DNA of 64,000 nucleotides from Silicimonas sp. (GTDB lineage: Bacteria > Pseudomonadota > Alphaproteobacteria > Rhodobacterales > Rhodobacteraceae). Location: positions 1 through 64,000 of the forward strand of contig JAJEFO010000016.1 in assembly GCA_022820365.1 (NCBI GenBank), in the 5' to 3' direction. Below the pieces are notes generated by a model. It saw nothing but the letters and a program-made list of their open reading frames with translations. It was not told where the DNA came from and searched no databases. A program made the position numbers and the translations under genes. Positions 8,192-15,946 of the stretch are shown in pieces (positions within the stretch are counted from its first letter, which is position 1; each line of letters starts with the position of its first letter).

Positions 8192-9694
8192 CTAGACGTC
8201 CTTGCCACCGGTAAAGTTGAACTCCGCGCCGGTCCGGATGCCCGACGGCCAGCGCGCGGTCATGGTCTTCAGGCGCGTGTAGAACCGCACGCCTTCCATG
8301 CCGTGGATGTGGTGATCCCCAAAGAGCGACCGTTTCCAGCCACCGAAGGAATGGTAGGCAACCGGCACGGGGATCGGGACATTGACACCGACCATGCCGA
8401 TCTGAGCGCGCGCCCAGAAATCGCGGGCGGCATCGCCATCGCGTGTGAAGATTGCAGCGCCGTTGCCATATTCATGATCGTTGACCATCTGCACGGCTTC
8501 TTCATAGCCATTCGCCCGAACGACCGACAAAACCGGGCCAAAGATCTCTTCCTTGTAGATCGACATGTTTGTCGACACGTTGTCAAACAGGCAACCGCCG
8601 ACGAAATAGCCGTCTTCATAGCCCTGCAGGCTGATGTCACGGCCATCGACAACCAGGCTCGCCCCTTGTTCGAGGCCCTGCTCGATCAGGTTGTGAATCT
8701 TGTTGTAGCTTTGCTTCGAAATCACCGGCCCCAGTTCTGACGCGGGATCGGTGTAGGGCGCGACCTTCAAGGCCCGTACGCGCGGCTCAAGCGTCGTCAC
8801 GAGCCGGTCGGCGGTCTCCTCGCCCACCGGAACAGCTACCGAGACCGCCATGCAGCGCTCCCCGGCCGATCCATAGGCCGACCCGATCAGCGCGTCTGTC
8901 ACCTGATCCATGTCCGCATCCGGCATCACCACCAGATGGTTCTTGGCGCCGCAAAGCGCCTGAACGCGCTTGCCCGAATTCGTGCCGCGGGAATATACGT
9001 AATGGCCAATCGGGGTGGAGCCGACGAAGCTGACGGCTCCGACCTTCGGGTTGTCCAACAGTGCATCCACGGCTTCCTTGTCGCCATTGACGACATTGAA
9101 GACACCCGCAGGCAAACCCGCTTCGGCCAGCAGTTCCGCGATGCGCAGAACGACGGTCGGATCCTTTTCCGACGGCTTCAGCACGAAAGTGTTTCCGCAG
9201 GAGATGGCCACGGGATACATCCAAAGCGGGACCATTGCCGGGAAGTTGAACGGCGTAATCCCCGCCACTACACCCACGGGCTGGCGCACGGTATGGCTGT
9301 CAACATTCACGGCCACCGCCTCGGAGTATTCGCCCTTCAGCAGCTGAGGTATCCCGCAGGCGAACTCCACCACCTCGATCCCGCGGGCGATTTCACCATT
9401 CGCGTCTGGAATGGTTTTGCCGTGTTCGGCGGACAAGAGTTCCGCCAGCTCATTCGTGTGCTTTCTCAGCAGGTCACGGAACTCGAACATTATCATCGCC
9501 CGCTTGGCCGGCGGTGTTGCGGCCCAGGCCGGCAGCGCGGCTGCTGCCACATCAACAACTTCGTCAACATCGGCCTTTGACGCCAGCGTAACCTGTCCAG
9601 TTGCCGCGCCCGTGGCAGGGTTATGGATATCCCCGGTGCGTGTGGCCGCACCGCTCCAAGGCTTGTTTAGCACAAAATGGCTGACAGTCGGCAT
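8192..9694 (-). CDS. mmsA: CoA-acylating methylmalonate/malonate-semialdehyde dehydrogenase
   Basis: A 500-residue aldehyde dehydrogenase. It converts (methyl)malonate semialdehyde, NAD and CoA to propionyl- or acetyl-CoA with CO2 loss, in valine, beta-alanine or inositol catabolism. The sequence shows the MmsA-type ends, FVGSTPIGHYVYSRGT for NAD binding, and the active-site cysteine in GSAGERCMAVS, where the C-M-A context is typical of this CoA-dependent group. I chose the ATG at 9694 because GGGAG sits 7 bases upstream; the ATG at 9700 would leave only one base. With a MocR regulator and a TRAP importer beside it, beta-alanine or taurine-type catabolism is a reasonable guess. Confidence 0.93.
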   Translation of the reverse strand: MPTVSHFVLNKPWSGAATRTGDIHNPATGAATGQVTLASKADVDEVVDVAAAALPAWAATPPAKRAMIMFEFRDLLRKHTNELAELLSAEHGKTIPDANGEIARGIEVVEFACGIPQLLKGEYSEAVAVNVDSHTVRQPVGVVAGITPFNFPAMVPLWMYPVAISCGNTFVLKPSEKDPTVVLRIAELLAEAGLPAGVFNVVNGDKEAVDALLDNPKVGAVSFVGSTPIGHYVYSRGTNSGKRVQALCGAKNHLVVMPDADMDQVTDALIGSAYGSAGERCMAVSVAVPVGEETADRLVTTLEPRVRALKVAPYTDPASELGPVISKQSYNKIHNLIEQGLEQGASLVVDGRDISLQGYEDGYFVGGCLFDNVSTNMSIYKEEIFGPVLSVVRANGYEEAVQMVNDHEYGNGAAIFTRDGDAARDFWARAQIGMVGVNVPIPVPVAYHSFGGWKRSLFGDHHIHGMEGVRFYTRLKTMTARWPSGIRTGAEFNFTGGKDV

Positions 9695-10044
9695 GTTCAT
9701 TCTCCCAGCGTCCTCGGCAGTGCACCCGGCGTGCGTGCGTCGGGTGACGTGTCTCCTACCGGGCGCCGCGCCCGTGTTCCCAAAGGCACTGATCGAACAC
9801 CCGTTGGGCGTCCATGGTCAGCGTCGGACCAAAAATGATGAACGAACGAGGTATCACACAGGTACAGATTTAGTGATCAACGAGTACAGTTCAAAGTTCG
9901 CCCGTAACCGGCCATCTCCGCGAGAGCATCGTCCACCAGTGGGTTGGTCTCACCGTGCAGGGAAAATTGAACGCGGCAGTACATGCAGCAACTGTCCCTT
10001 GCGGAGGTCAATTAGGGAAGACGCGTCATTGACGACAACGCCGG
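9695..10044. other. Intergenic region upstream of mmsA
   Basis: About 350 bases without a credible gene. Apart from the two GTACAG boxes at 9860-9893 I see no RNA gene or strong hairpin. It must hold the mmsA promoter and the 3' end of the gene at 10045. Confidence 0.7.
9860..9893 (+). promoter_or_regulatory. Candidate operator: two GTACAG direct repeats upstream of mmsA
   Basis: AGGTACAGATTT and GAGTACAGTTCA are direct repeats whose cores are 22 bases apart, two helical turns. This fits the direct-repeat operators described for several MocR regulators. A third copy lies upstream of dctQ. Binding by the regulator at 6560-8026 is inference. Confidence 0.4.
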
Positions 10045-11124
10045 TCACCGGTCACGCGGTCCCCTGATTTCACGTTCGATGATGTTCAGTGGCAAGCCGA
10101 GCATTTGTGCCGCTCTCACCGGGGAGATCAACTCCTCACCCAGGGCCCTCCAGACCAGTCGCTCGAAGCGCTGCGGGGCTTCGAATGCAGCAAAGCCTTC
10201 GCCTGACTCGATTGGTTCAGGCTCATCCTTCCGCCAGCCACGTGCATAAGTCTTGAAGGCATATTCGACCGCAGCCCTTGACAGAATTCCGACTTGTCCG
10301 AGACGCACCAACATCGCCGCGGCAGAGACACCGTAGGTGCGCTTGAGACGCATGATCTCGTGCCAAGTCATGCCGTGCCGATCTTGCCCAGCTTCGGCGA
10401 TCAGATGTTCGCGAGGCATCAGAAATGCGCCCGCGAAGCGGTTCATCGCAGGCTCCAATCGAAGCGCCGCGTTGTCGGTGTCGGCAATGATCCGATGCGC
10501 CAGTTCATGAGCGAGGTTGAAGCGCTTGCGTTCAACATTGGTTTTGCGCGCCACCACAATCACTTCGGTCGGCGGGCCGTCGGTCCGCTCGACTTGGCAA
10601 GCCATGCCGTTGATCCGTTCAGGCAAGTCGGTCTCGATGACCTTTAGCCCCTTGTCTTCAAGAAGGGCGGTCATGCTCGGAATTGGATCTATCCCGAGCT
10701 TCCACTTTCTGCGAACTTCACTTGCCTTGCCGTCGATCGCGTCTCTGCCCTCTAACTGGTCGATACGAAGCTCCGCAAACGGATCGGCGTCGGAGTGCAG
10801 ATCAAGGATGTCTTCGATTGCCAGATAGTCTTCAAGCCTCTGGATCACCACGGCTTCAGCCATGGCACGATCCTGCGCCGACGCCTTGGAGGTCTTGCGC
10901 CATTCAAGCGCTTCGAACGCCACAACCTGGCCCCCGAGCAGAAAGTCAAGCGACACGCCGAGTGCCTTGCTCAAGCCGACCAGGACTGCCGAGGACGGCA
11001 TCATTTTGCCCGCCTCATATTTGCTGATCGCCTGTGCCGAAACGCCAGGGGATGCGCACTCGGCGAGCGCCTGCATGGATAGGCCGGCCCGTTTCCGTGC
11101 TAGCCTTAGCCGTTGTCCGAACAT
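10045..11124 (-). CDS. XRE-family regulator with ImmA/IrrE (M78) metallopeptidase domain
   Basis: A 359-residue two-domain protein. Residues about 5-60 are a Cro/C1-type helix-turn-helix (LARKRAGLSMQALA, VSAQAISKYEAGK), and residues about 140-290 are a COG2856 zinc peptidase with HELAH at 206-210. The start is the ATG at 11124, preceded by GGGAGG. Proteins of this design relieve repression by cleaving a partner repressor (ImmA, IrrE) and are common in phage-like or stress modules. The gene diverges from a DUF2188 gene across a 105-base spacer that holds an imperfect palindrome, so autoregulation is likely. The target of the peptidase is not evident nearby. Confidence 0.88.
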   Translation of the reverse strand: MFGQRLRLARKRAGLSMQALAECASPGVSAQAISKYEAGKMMPSSAVLVGLSKALGVSLDFLLGGQVVAFEALEWRKTSKASAQDRAMAEAVVIQRLEDYLAIEDILDLHSDADPFAELRIDQLEGRDAIDGKASEVRRKWKLGIDPIPSMTALLEDKGLKVIETDLPERINGMACQVERTDGPPTEVIVVARKTNVERKRFNLAHELAHRIIADTDNAALRLEPAMNRFAGAFLMPREHLIAEAGQDRHGMTWHEIMRLKRTYGVSAAAMLVRLGQVGILSRAAVEYAFKTYARGWRKDEPEPIESGEGFAAFEAPQRFERLVWRALGEELISPVRAAQMLGLPLNIIEREIRGPRDR

Positions 11125-11153
11125 GACCCCCTCCCAACTGTCGTTGTGGTTGA

Positions 11154-11174
11154 TATGCGCCATATATTGGCATA
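11154..11174. promoter_or_regulatory. Imperfect palindrome in the divergent promoter region
   Basis: TATGCGCCA and TTGGCATA form an imperfect inverted repeat in an AT-rich segment between the XRE/ImmA gene and the DUF2188 gene. Its size and position suit an XRE operator. Inference from symmetry only. Confidence 0.4.
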
Positions 11175-11229
11175 AATTTCAACTCAAGGTTGTTGGATTG
11201 TCAAGGAAAATCGACATGTGGAGCATGGA

Positions 11230-11454
11230 ATGACTAAGAAGAATCAGCATGTTGTGCCGCATAAGAGCGGCTGGGCGGTCAAGGGAGCAGGCAACAGTCG
11301 AGCTTCCTCTGTCCATGGGACGCAACGCGAAGCGATAAGTGCGGCGCGTGAAGCTGCCAAGCGTCAGGGCAGCGAGATGTTGATCCATGGTGAGAATGTA
11401 CGAATCCGCGAGCGTAACACCGCTGGGAAAGACCCTTATCCACCACCAGGCTGA
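11230..11454 (+). CDS. DUF2188 domain protein
   Basis: A 74-residue protein matching the DUF2188 pattern across its length: QHVVPHKSGWAVKG, then GNSRASSVHGTQREAI, then AAREAAKRQGSEMLIHG, with the typical ending RDxxGxDPxPP (here NTAGKDPYPPPG). GGAG lies just upstream of the ATG. The family is small and soluble and has no established function; members often occur on mobile DNA. It is divergent from the XRE/ImmA gene. Confidence 0.85.
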   Translation: MTKKNQHVVPHKSGWAVKGAGNSRASSVHGTQREAISAAREAAKRQGSEMLIHGENVRIRERNTAGKDPYPPPG

Positions 11455-11501
11455 TGCAGGGGCAGTGCAGCACTTGGAGTTCAGGCGCATTGGGCCGATT
11501 G

Positions 11502-11960
11502 TCATGCAGGAGGCGCTCCGCGGCGGGCCCGTGCTCGTTGCGCCGGGATCTGCGCAGCGGTCACCTCCATGATACGCCGCATCATTCGCGGGTGCGCGTC
11601 ATCAGGTGACTGCGACCCTGCATCTCTCCTCTGGTCGGCGGCCTCGTTGTCATCCCAAGCTTGCAATCGCCCTGCAGCGACGTCCCAACAGCGGTCATCC
11701 TGAAGTGAGATCTCAACCGGTGGGTATCCTTGGCCGGAATCCTTCCAGCAGCAGATCACCTCGTGGTGCAATCGCCTCTCCGCCGCAACCTTGGCATCTC
11801 TGTGCGCCTTGCGCTCCGCGAGTCGAGCGCGCAGCTCCTCCCCTTCACGGACTGTCAGAAACTTTTGCGCTCGTCCGTCGGCCAGCGCAAACGTCGCAAC
11901 GTCCGAACCCTGCCAGGCCTCGCTTGGGACAAGCCAGTCCCGAGCTCCATTTCGCGGCAC
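11502..11960 (-). CDS. Hypothetical protein, copy A of a duplicated gene
   Basis: A 152-residue, Arg/Asp-rich soluble protein that I do not recognise. It is clearly homologous to the product of 14951-15364: both share KFLTxxExxELRARxAxRK, RDAKxAAERRLHHEV, CWKDxGxG, DDRCWDxAA and PDDAHPRMMRRIMEV. The DNA of the two copies is alignable for about 330 bases at roughly 80% identity, while their N-termini differ. The start is a GTG at 11960 with a poor Shine-Dalgarno, so the true start may be internal, near the conserved KFLT. Amino-acid substitutions between copies are mostly conservative with an intact frame, which argues that the gene is real. Confidence 0.65.
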   Translation of the reverse strand: MPRNGARDWLVPSEAWQGSDVATFALADGRAQKFLTVREGEELRARLAERKAHRDAKVAAERRLHHEVICCWKDSGQGYPPVEISLQDDRCWDVAAGRLQAWDDNEAADQRRDAGSQSPDDAHPRMMRRIMEVTAAQIPAQRARARRGAPPA

Positions 11961-12060
11961 GGATCAGGAACGCAGCAGTTGAGGCGAGTTCGGTGGCTGA
12001 AGCGAGCAAGAGAGTTCTACCTCTTGCACCAGGTTCCTGGCGAATTGACGCTCCGTCTCT

Positions 12061-13251
12061 TCAGGTCGCGAGACTTTTGCGGCGCAGGAAATCGTCAAAC
12101 ATCGGAACCGTGAAATCCACTTCGCCGTGGCCAGGGCTGTAGATCATTCCCTTTTCGATGATGCTGGCGCGGCGCGGCCCCAAGGCTGCAAGTTCCTTTC
12201 CGAGGGCCGATGCAACGTCCACGGACCTGTAGGGACCGCAACCCAAGTCCGCCATCGCATACACGTATTCAGCCTCTGCTGGCGTCAGGCGGTCCATGCG
12301 GACCTTGAAGATGCCACTGTCCAGCCGCGCAAGTGCCCGCTCCGAAGCCCGAATTGTATCCTCGAGAGTGATCGGGCTCGTCGATGCAGCATTCCATGCC
12401 TGGTACCCCCACTCCTGAAGGAAGAACGGGTAGCCATCCGTTTTCGCGATCATCGCATCGAGCGCCTCGTCTTCGATTGCCGCTCCCTGCCTCTCAATCG
12501 GATTGCGGATGGCGTCGATGGCTGCGTCCCTGTCCAAGGCTCCGATGGCCGGAAATGTGAACAGCCGTTCGGCATAGGATTTCGCGTCACCGGCAAGTCC
12601 TGCAATTTGCGGAAGCCCCGCAGCCATGACCAATATCGGCAGGCTCCTCTGGGAGACCCTGTGCACGGCCACAATGAGTGCTGCAAGGTCCTTTTCCGAA
12701 AGGTATTGAACTTCATCCACCAGGAGCGCCCAACCTCGACCAGCATCCCTTGCCGCCCGTCCGATGAGTTCGAACATCTCGCTGAGGTCGAGTTCCAGGT
12801 CGCCGCTGTCAGCGCTTCCGGGCGTCGGTTCGACGCCAAATTCCACTTCGCCGACGGCAACTTTGAACACGGAGGCGAAATTCCGCAGACCAGAAAGCGC
12901 CGAATTGACCGCTGCGCGCGCCGCTTCCACGTTCGACAGCTTCCTGAGAACTTGCTTCATTTGCGGATAGAGGAGTTCCGCAAGACTCCTGGCTTCTGGC
13001 GCCTCCAAGAAAGAGGTCAGGTAGCTTTCATCCTCGGCAAAGCCTTCGATCTTGTTGAGCAGCACTGTCTTGCCAGTCCCGCGCAGACCCAAGAGAATCT
13101 GAGACTGGGCGTTGCGTCCCGCAATCACACGACCAAGCGCAATTTTCGCTTCGTTGATGATGAGATCCCTTCCAGCCAGTTCCGGTGGCTGAGAACCGGC
13201 GCCGGGCGAGAATGGATTTTCAAGCTGATCCAAAGCGGCACATCCATTCAA
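12061..13251 (-). CDS. AAA family ATPase with C-terminal winged helix
   Basis: A 396-residue STAND/Orc1-like P-loop ATPase. Walker A is GLRGTGKT at about 55-62, Walker B is WALLVDEVQY at about 190, and a sensor-like AAGLPQIAGL follows, as in the archaeal-ATPase/AAA_16 group. The last 90 residues look like a winged helix (LTPAEAEYVYAMADLG). No membrane segment and no attached effector domain are visible. Promoter-side DNA contains a 9-bp inverted repeat at 13275-13310. It is a single-gene unit inside the accessory block, between the two copies of the unknown gene, so defence or mobile-element regulation is possible; function is unassigned. Confidence 0.8.
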   Translation of the reverse strand: MNGCAALDQLENPFSPGAGSQPPELAGRDLIINEAKIALGRVIAGRNAQSQILLGLRGTGKTVLLNKIEGFAEDESYLTSFLEAPEARSLAELLYPQMKQVLRKLSNVEAARAAVNSALSGLRNFASVFKVAVGEVEFGVEPTPGSADSGDLELDLSEMFELIGRAARDAGRGWALLVDEVQYLSEKDLAALIVAVHRVSQRSLPILVMAAGLPQIAGLAGDAKSYAERLFTFPAIGALDRDAAIDAIRNPIERQGAAIEDEALDAMIAKTDGYPFFLQEWGYQAWNAASTSPITLEDTIRASERALARLDSGIFKVRMDRLTPAEAEYVYAMADLGCGPYRSVDVASALGKELAALGPRRASIIEKGMIYSPGHGEVDFTVPMFDDFLRRKSLAT

Positions 13252-13274
13252 GAAAATTATAACAGATTATAGCC

Positions 13275-13310
13275 GAATCTGACTATATCTAGTTATACTT
13301 CGTCAGATTC
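13275..13310. promoter_or_regulatory. Inverted repeat in the promoter of the AAA ATPase gene
   Basis: GAATCTGAC and GTCAGATTC, a perfect 9-bp inverted repeat separated by 18 AT-rich bases (ATAT and TTATA steps). It lies 24 bases upstream of the ATPase start. It reads as an operator overlapping a promoter; the binding protein is unknown. Confidence 0.5.
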
Positions 13311-13416
13311 TCGGTGCAACCAGCAGGAAGAACACGCCCAGGTGTGTGTCTTGCGGCCAACGCGTCGCCGACGGAAGGAAGCCCAACGCCCATCTTTGGA
13401 TCGATTGTCCGTCGTT

Positions 13417-14010
13417 TCAGGTGGGTGAGAGTGCCTGAGGACGAAAGTGCGGCGACCCGGTCCGGGCGAGCGCCATGCTCACCCAATCTGGCGCGGCCTC
13501 GGTGGTCCACCATGTTCCGTCTCTGTGGACTGCAACCTCCCGGTGTGGCTGGTCGGGATTCGTGTTATCGTAGAGCAGCACCTCATCCGCGAGCGCGATT
13601 GCGGCTGGGAGGTTGGCGTGCGAGCGCGCAAACCGCCGCCGCACGTCAGTTTCCGGGACGTCGTGGCCGCCGAGTTCGACCCGGTTGCGGATGCGGTCGA
13701 GCGCATGTTCCGGCGAGGCGAGCGACACATAATGCAGGACGATTCCGTAGCCAACCCGCCTTGCGTCCGCCATATGGCGAAAGATTCCGGAACCGGCAAG
13801 CGTCGTCTCTACCACGTGGGCTTTTCCCGCAGCAAGTGCAGCCTTTCGCCGACGCAGAGCCTCGCGCGCAACTTGTATGGGATTGCGCGCCATCATGCTG
13901 CGCGCGATCGCATCGGGATCAATGATGTCAACGTCACCGAACCAGGTCGTACGTGTCAGACTGGACTTGCCGCACCCATTCGGACCTGAAACTACGAAAA
14001 AGGCCGGCAT
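13417..14010 (-). CDS. Zeta-toxin family P-loop kinase
   Basis: A 197-residue protein of the zeta-toxin/AAA_33 family. Walker A is GPNGCGKS at residues 9-16, followed by DIIDPDAIA, the conserved ARE region with substrate-binding RRRKAAL, and a late strand VLLYDNT. Known zeta toxins phosphorylate UDP-N-acetylglucosamine and block peptidoglycan synthesis; shorter proteobacterial homologues like this one may have other nucleotide-sugar or unknown targets. It is preceded by 20 bases and a small gene that is probably its antitoxin. All motifs are present, so it looks intact. Confidence 0.85.
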   Translation of the reverse strand: MPAFFVVSGPNGCGKSSLTRTTWFGDVDIIDPDAIARSMMARNPIQVAREALRRRKAALAAGKAHVVETTLAGSGIFRHMADARRVGYGIVLHYVSLASPEHALDRIRNRVELGGHDVPETDVRRRFARSHANLPAAIALADEVLLYDNTNPDQPHREVAVHRDGTWWTTEAAPDWVSMALARTGSPHFRPQALSPT

Positions 14011-14030
14011 TGCGGCTGGCGTCGGCCGGG

Positions 14031-14222
14031 TCAGGCTCGCTTTTGGCCGGGTCCACTGAGCACCCGGTCCCCCTCCTTGGTCCGTGCGATATAGGCACCG
14101 TCCGAGCGGACGCCGTAGAGCGTGCCGCCTGCCTCGACCTGCGCCGCCAGATCCGCCTTGATCTGCTCTCGCCAGTCTTTCGGGCGACCCGGTATGTCGG
14201 GCGGCTGCGCGGACACTGTCAT
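14031..14222 (-). CDS. Small protein upstream of zeta toxin, probable antitoxin
   Basis: A 63-residue protein from the ATG at 14222 (GAAAGAG upstream; in-frame ATGs at 14234 and 14246 are alternatives). Sequence features are a proline-rich start DIPGRPKDW, an amphipathic helix EQIKADLAAQV and a C-terminal strand pair with GTLYGVRSDGAYIARTKEG. I have seen this arrangement beside zeta-like kinases; the position directly before the toxin with a 20-base gap supports a toxin-antitoxin pair. It does not resemble the classical epsilon antitoxin, so the assignment rests on context. Confidence 0.6.
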   Translation of the reverse strand: MTVSAQPPDIPGRPKDWREQIKADLAAQVEAGGTLYGVRSDGAYIARTKEGDRVLSGPGQKRA

Positions 14223-14339
14223 GCGCTCTTTCATGTAATCAAACATACATTCGACGGTCGCACCTTTCAACCCGTTCAGCGATGCTTCATTGAACCCACC
14301 CCGGCTGTCAGCACGAGGCTGTGCGCTTTGCCTGTTCAT

Positions 14340-14950
14340 GAAGGGCAGTCATGTCCGGATCCGGGCCTTGATCGAAGCCGGCACAGATTCAAGCGCTCGT
14401 GCGCGGCTGCGAAGAATGTCTCGACTTGCTTCGAACCCAGACCGACAAAAAAGTGAGGCTTGGAGTCATGACGTTCTGGCGTGAATTCGCCACCGTGATC
14501 GAAGGCACAGTAGGAGCGATCAAGCATCCATGTTTCGAGTCAAGCTCGGGTTCGGCCATTTTCAGCGGTTTCCGGGAGCGGAGTTTTCCACAGTTTGTCC
14601 ACATCCGGACGGCCGTCCGTGCAAGCGAAAACGGTCCGGTCGCAAGGGCGCGACCGGCTCGTTGATTCGTTCGTTGCCAGGCGAGCCGCCGCGAGACGCG
14701 GCCCGTCCGATCCGACCCGCCCTGCGGGACAAGTCCCGCACCGCGGCCGCCAGGAGTTGACGCCTGGCGGCCGCGGTCCCGACACAGGAATGAACCGGGG
14801 AGGCGACCGGAGGCAAGGGACGGTTTTTCCGCAGGAACCCGCATCCAACTTGTCCACAGCTACCTCTTGGGTTCATCCCTGATTCACGAAGCATACGAGG
14901 GCCGTCGACGTGACCAGTTTCTCCGGTCGCGACTGTCACGCATGGTGCGC
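14340..14950. other. Gene-free stretch with DnaA-box-like sites and strong hairpins
   Basis: About 610 bases with open frames on both strands but none with a start signal or recognisable product. It contains three plus-strand 9-mers one mismatch from the DnaA box TTATCCACA: 14584-14592 (TTTTCCACA), 14595-14603 and 14850-14858 (both TTGTCCACA). Between them lie the two hairpins listed next. The combination resembles a small replication or partition locus, or a relic of one, but no Rep gene is present. Confidence 0.45.
14724..14777. repeat. Two adjacent strong hairpins
   Basis: The first is GCGGGAC/GTCCCGC with a 2-base loop (14724-14739). The second is a perfect 15-bp stem, ACCGCGGCCGCCAGG and its complement, with an 8-base loop AGTTGACG (14740-14777). 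No U-tract follows on either strand. Could be a protein-binding cruciform, a bidirectional terminator, or part of a small RNA. Confidence 0.6.
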
Positions 14951-15364
14951 TCAGCCGAGAGGCCGTGTACGCTGCGTTGGGATACGCGCAGCGGCCACCT
15001 CCATGATACGGCGCATCATTCGCGGATGCGCGTCGTCAGGCGTATGCGACCCTGTATCCCTCCAAAAGTCGGCGGCCTCGTCGTCACCCCACGCTCGCAA
15101 GCGTCTCGCGGCGGCGTCCCAACAGCGGTCATCATCGAGTGACATTTCCTCTGGCGGGTGTCCGGCGCCGAAGTCCTTCCAGCAACGGACCACCTCGTGG
15201 TGCAGTCGCCTCTCTGCCGCAATCTTGGCATCCCTGCGCGCCTTGCGCCCCGCTCGTCGGGCGCGCAACTCCCCCTTTTCACTATCCGTCAGGAACTTGT
15301 ACGCGCGACTGCCGCACGATCGAGCAACCAACGCAACATTCAGGCTTGAACAATCCAGGAACAT
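14951..15364 (-). CDS. Hypothetical protein, copy B of a duplicated gene
   Basis: A 137-residue paralogue of the product at 11502-11960, sharing about 115 residues with a common core of basic helix (RKARRDAKIAAERRLHHEV), CWKD, DDRCWDAA and PDDAHPRMMRRIMEV. The N-terminus differs completely from copy A, again suggesting that the shared part is the functional unit. The annotated ATG at 15364 has no clear Shine-Dalgarno. Unknown function. The two copies are direct repeats on either side of the ATPase and zeta-toxin genes. Confidence 0.6.
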   Translation of the reverse strand: MFLDCSSLNVALVARSCGSRAYKFLTDSEKGELRARRAGRKARRDAKIAAERRLHHEVVRCWKDFGAGHPPEEMSLDDDRCWDAAARRLRAWGDDEAADFWRDTGSHTPDDAHPRMMRRIMEVAAARIPTQRTRPLG

Positions 15365-15461
15365 CGCGCAGGCTTCGTCACGTGGATGGCAACGACGCGT
15401 CTGTCAGGAAGCGTGAGTGTCACGACGCAATCCGTGCCGCGCCGAATGCAAGGAGGACGTC

Positions 15462-15674
15462 ATGAACGACATGAGCGGATGCCCGGAGGGCTTTGCAGGA
15501 CCCGGGTTCACGTCGGACCCGGGACCGTCCTCTGTTGTCGTTCCAGCAGCGCGAGGCGGCGGTCCTTGCCCGTCGCCCGAGGGCGAACGCCGCTTCGACG
15601 GCCTCCGGACGGGCGTGCTGTCCGTGACGGTGGACCCGAAGTCGATTTCAGGCGACGAGGCCCTGTCGCCGTAA
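15462..15674 (+). CDS. Small hypothetical ORF upstream of the TnpB-like gene
   Basis: A 70-codon ORF with a textbook Shine-Dalgarno, AAGGAGG, 5 bases before the ATG. The product is Pro/Gly/Ser-rich in its first half and ends in a short ordered-looking strand (GVLSVTVDPKSIS). Its stop overlaps the start of the next small ORF as TAATG, and that ORF runs into the TnpB-like gene. I do not recognise it. The strong ribosome site is the main argument that it is translated; GC-rich DNA makes chance ORFs common. Confidence 0.4.
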   Translation: MNDMSGCPEGFAGPGFTSDPGPSSVVVPAARGGGPCPSPEGERRFDGLRTGVLSVTVDPKSISGDEALSP

Positions 15675-15946
15675 TGGAACGCGCGCTGCGCGGAGAGGCA
15701 GTCCATGTGGTGGCTGCCGCACCGGACCGTGTCACGCGGCGAGGATGCCCGCCAGTCGGGCATGTCGTCGAATTTCCGGGAGGAATCGTCAAGCTTCTGG
15801 AAGAGGACGATCTCGCCGGCCGGTTCGGCGTCCGCCGCCTCGTTGCGTTTGTCGCTTCCTTCCGCAACTCCCGCAATGGCAAGAGCTCTGGTCAAGGCCA
15901 CGAGAAGGATCAGGGCCTACCCGAAGGACCCGGAACTGCTGCATGA
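15674..15946 (+). CDS. Second small hypothetical ORF, coupled, overlapping the TnpB-like gene
   Basis: A 90-codon ORF starting inside the stop codon of the previous one (TAATG), which implies translational coupling. Its middle part, HVVEFPGGIVKLLEEDDLAG, looks protein-like; the last 23 codons overlap the TnpB-like coding region in another frame. No family recognised. If real, it would form a three-gene unit with the nuclease-like gene. Confidence 0.35.
   Translation: MERALRGEAVHVVAAAPDRVTRRGCPPVGHVVEFPGGIVKLLEEDDLAGRFGVRRLVAFVASFRNSRNGKSSGQGHEKDQGLPEGPGTAA

Noticed and set aside
14340-14950. Chromosomal origin of replication
   Set aside because: Only three imperfect DnaA boxes, no hemE/dnaA/parA neighbours and no AT-rich unwinding region.
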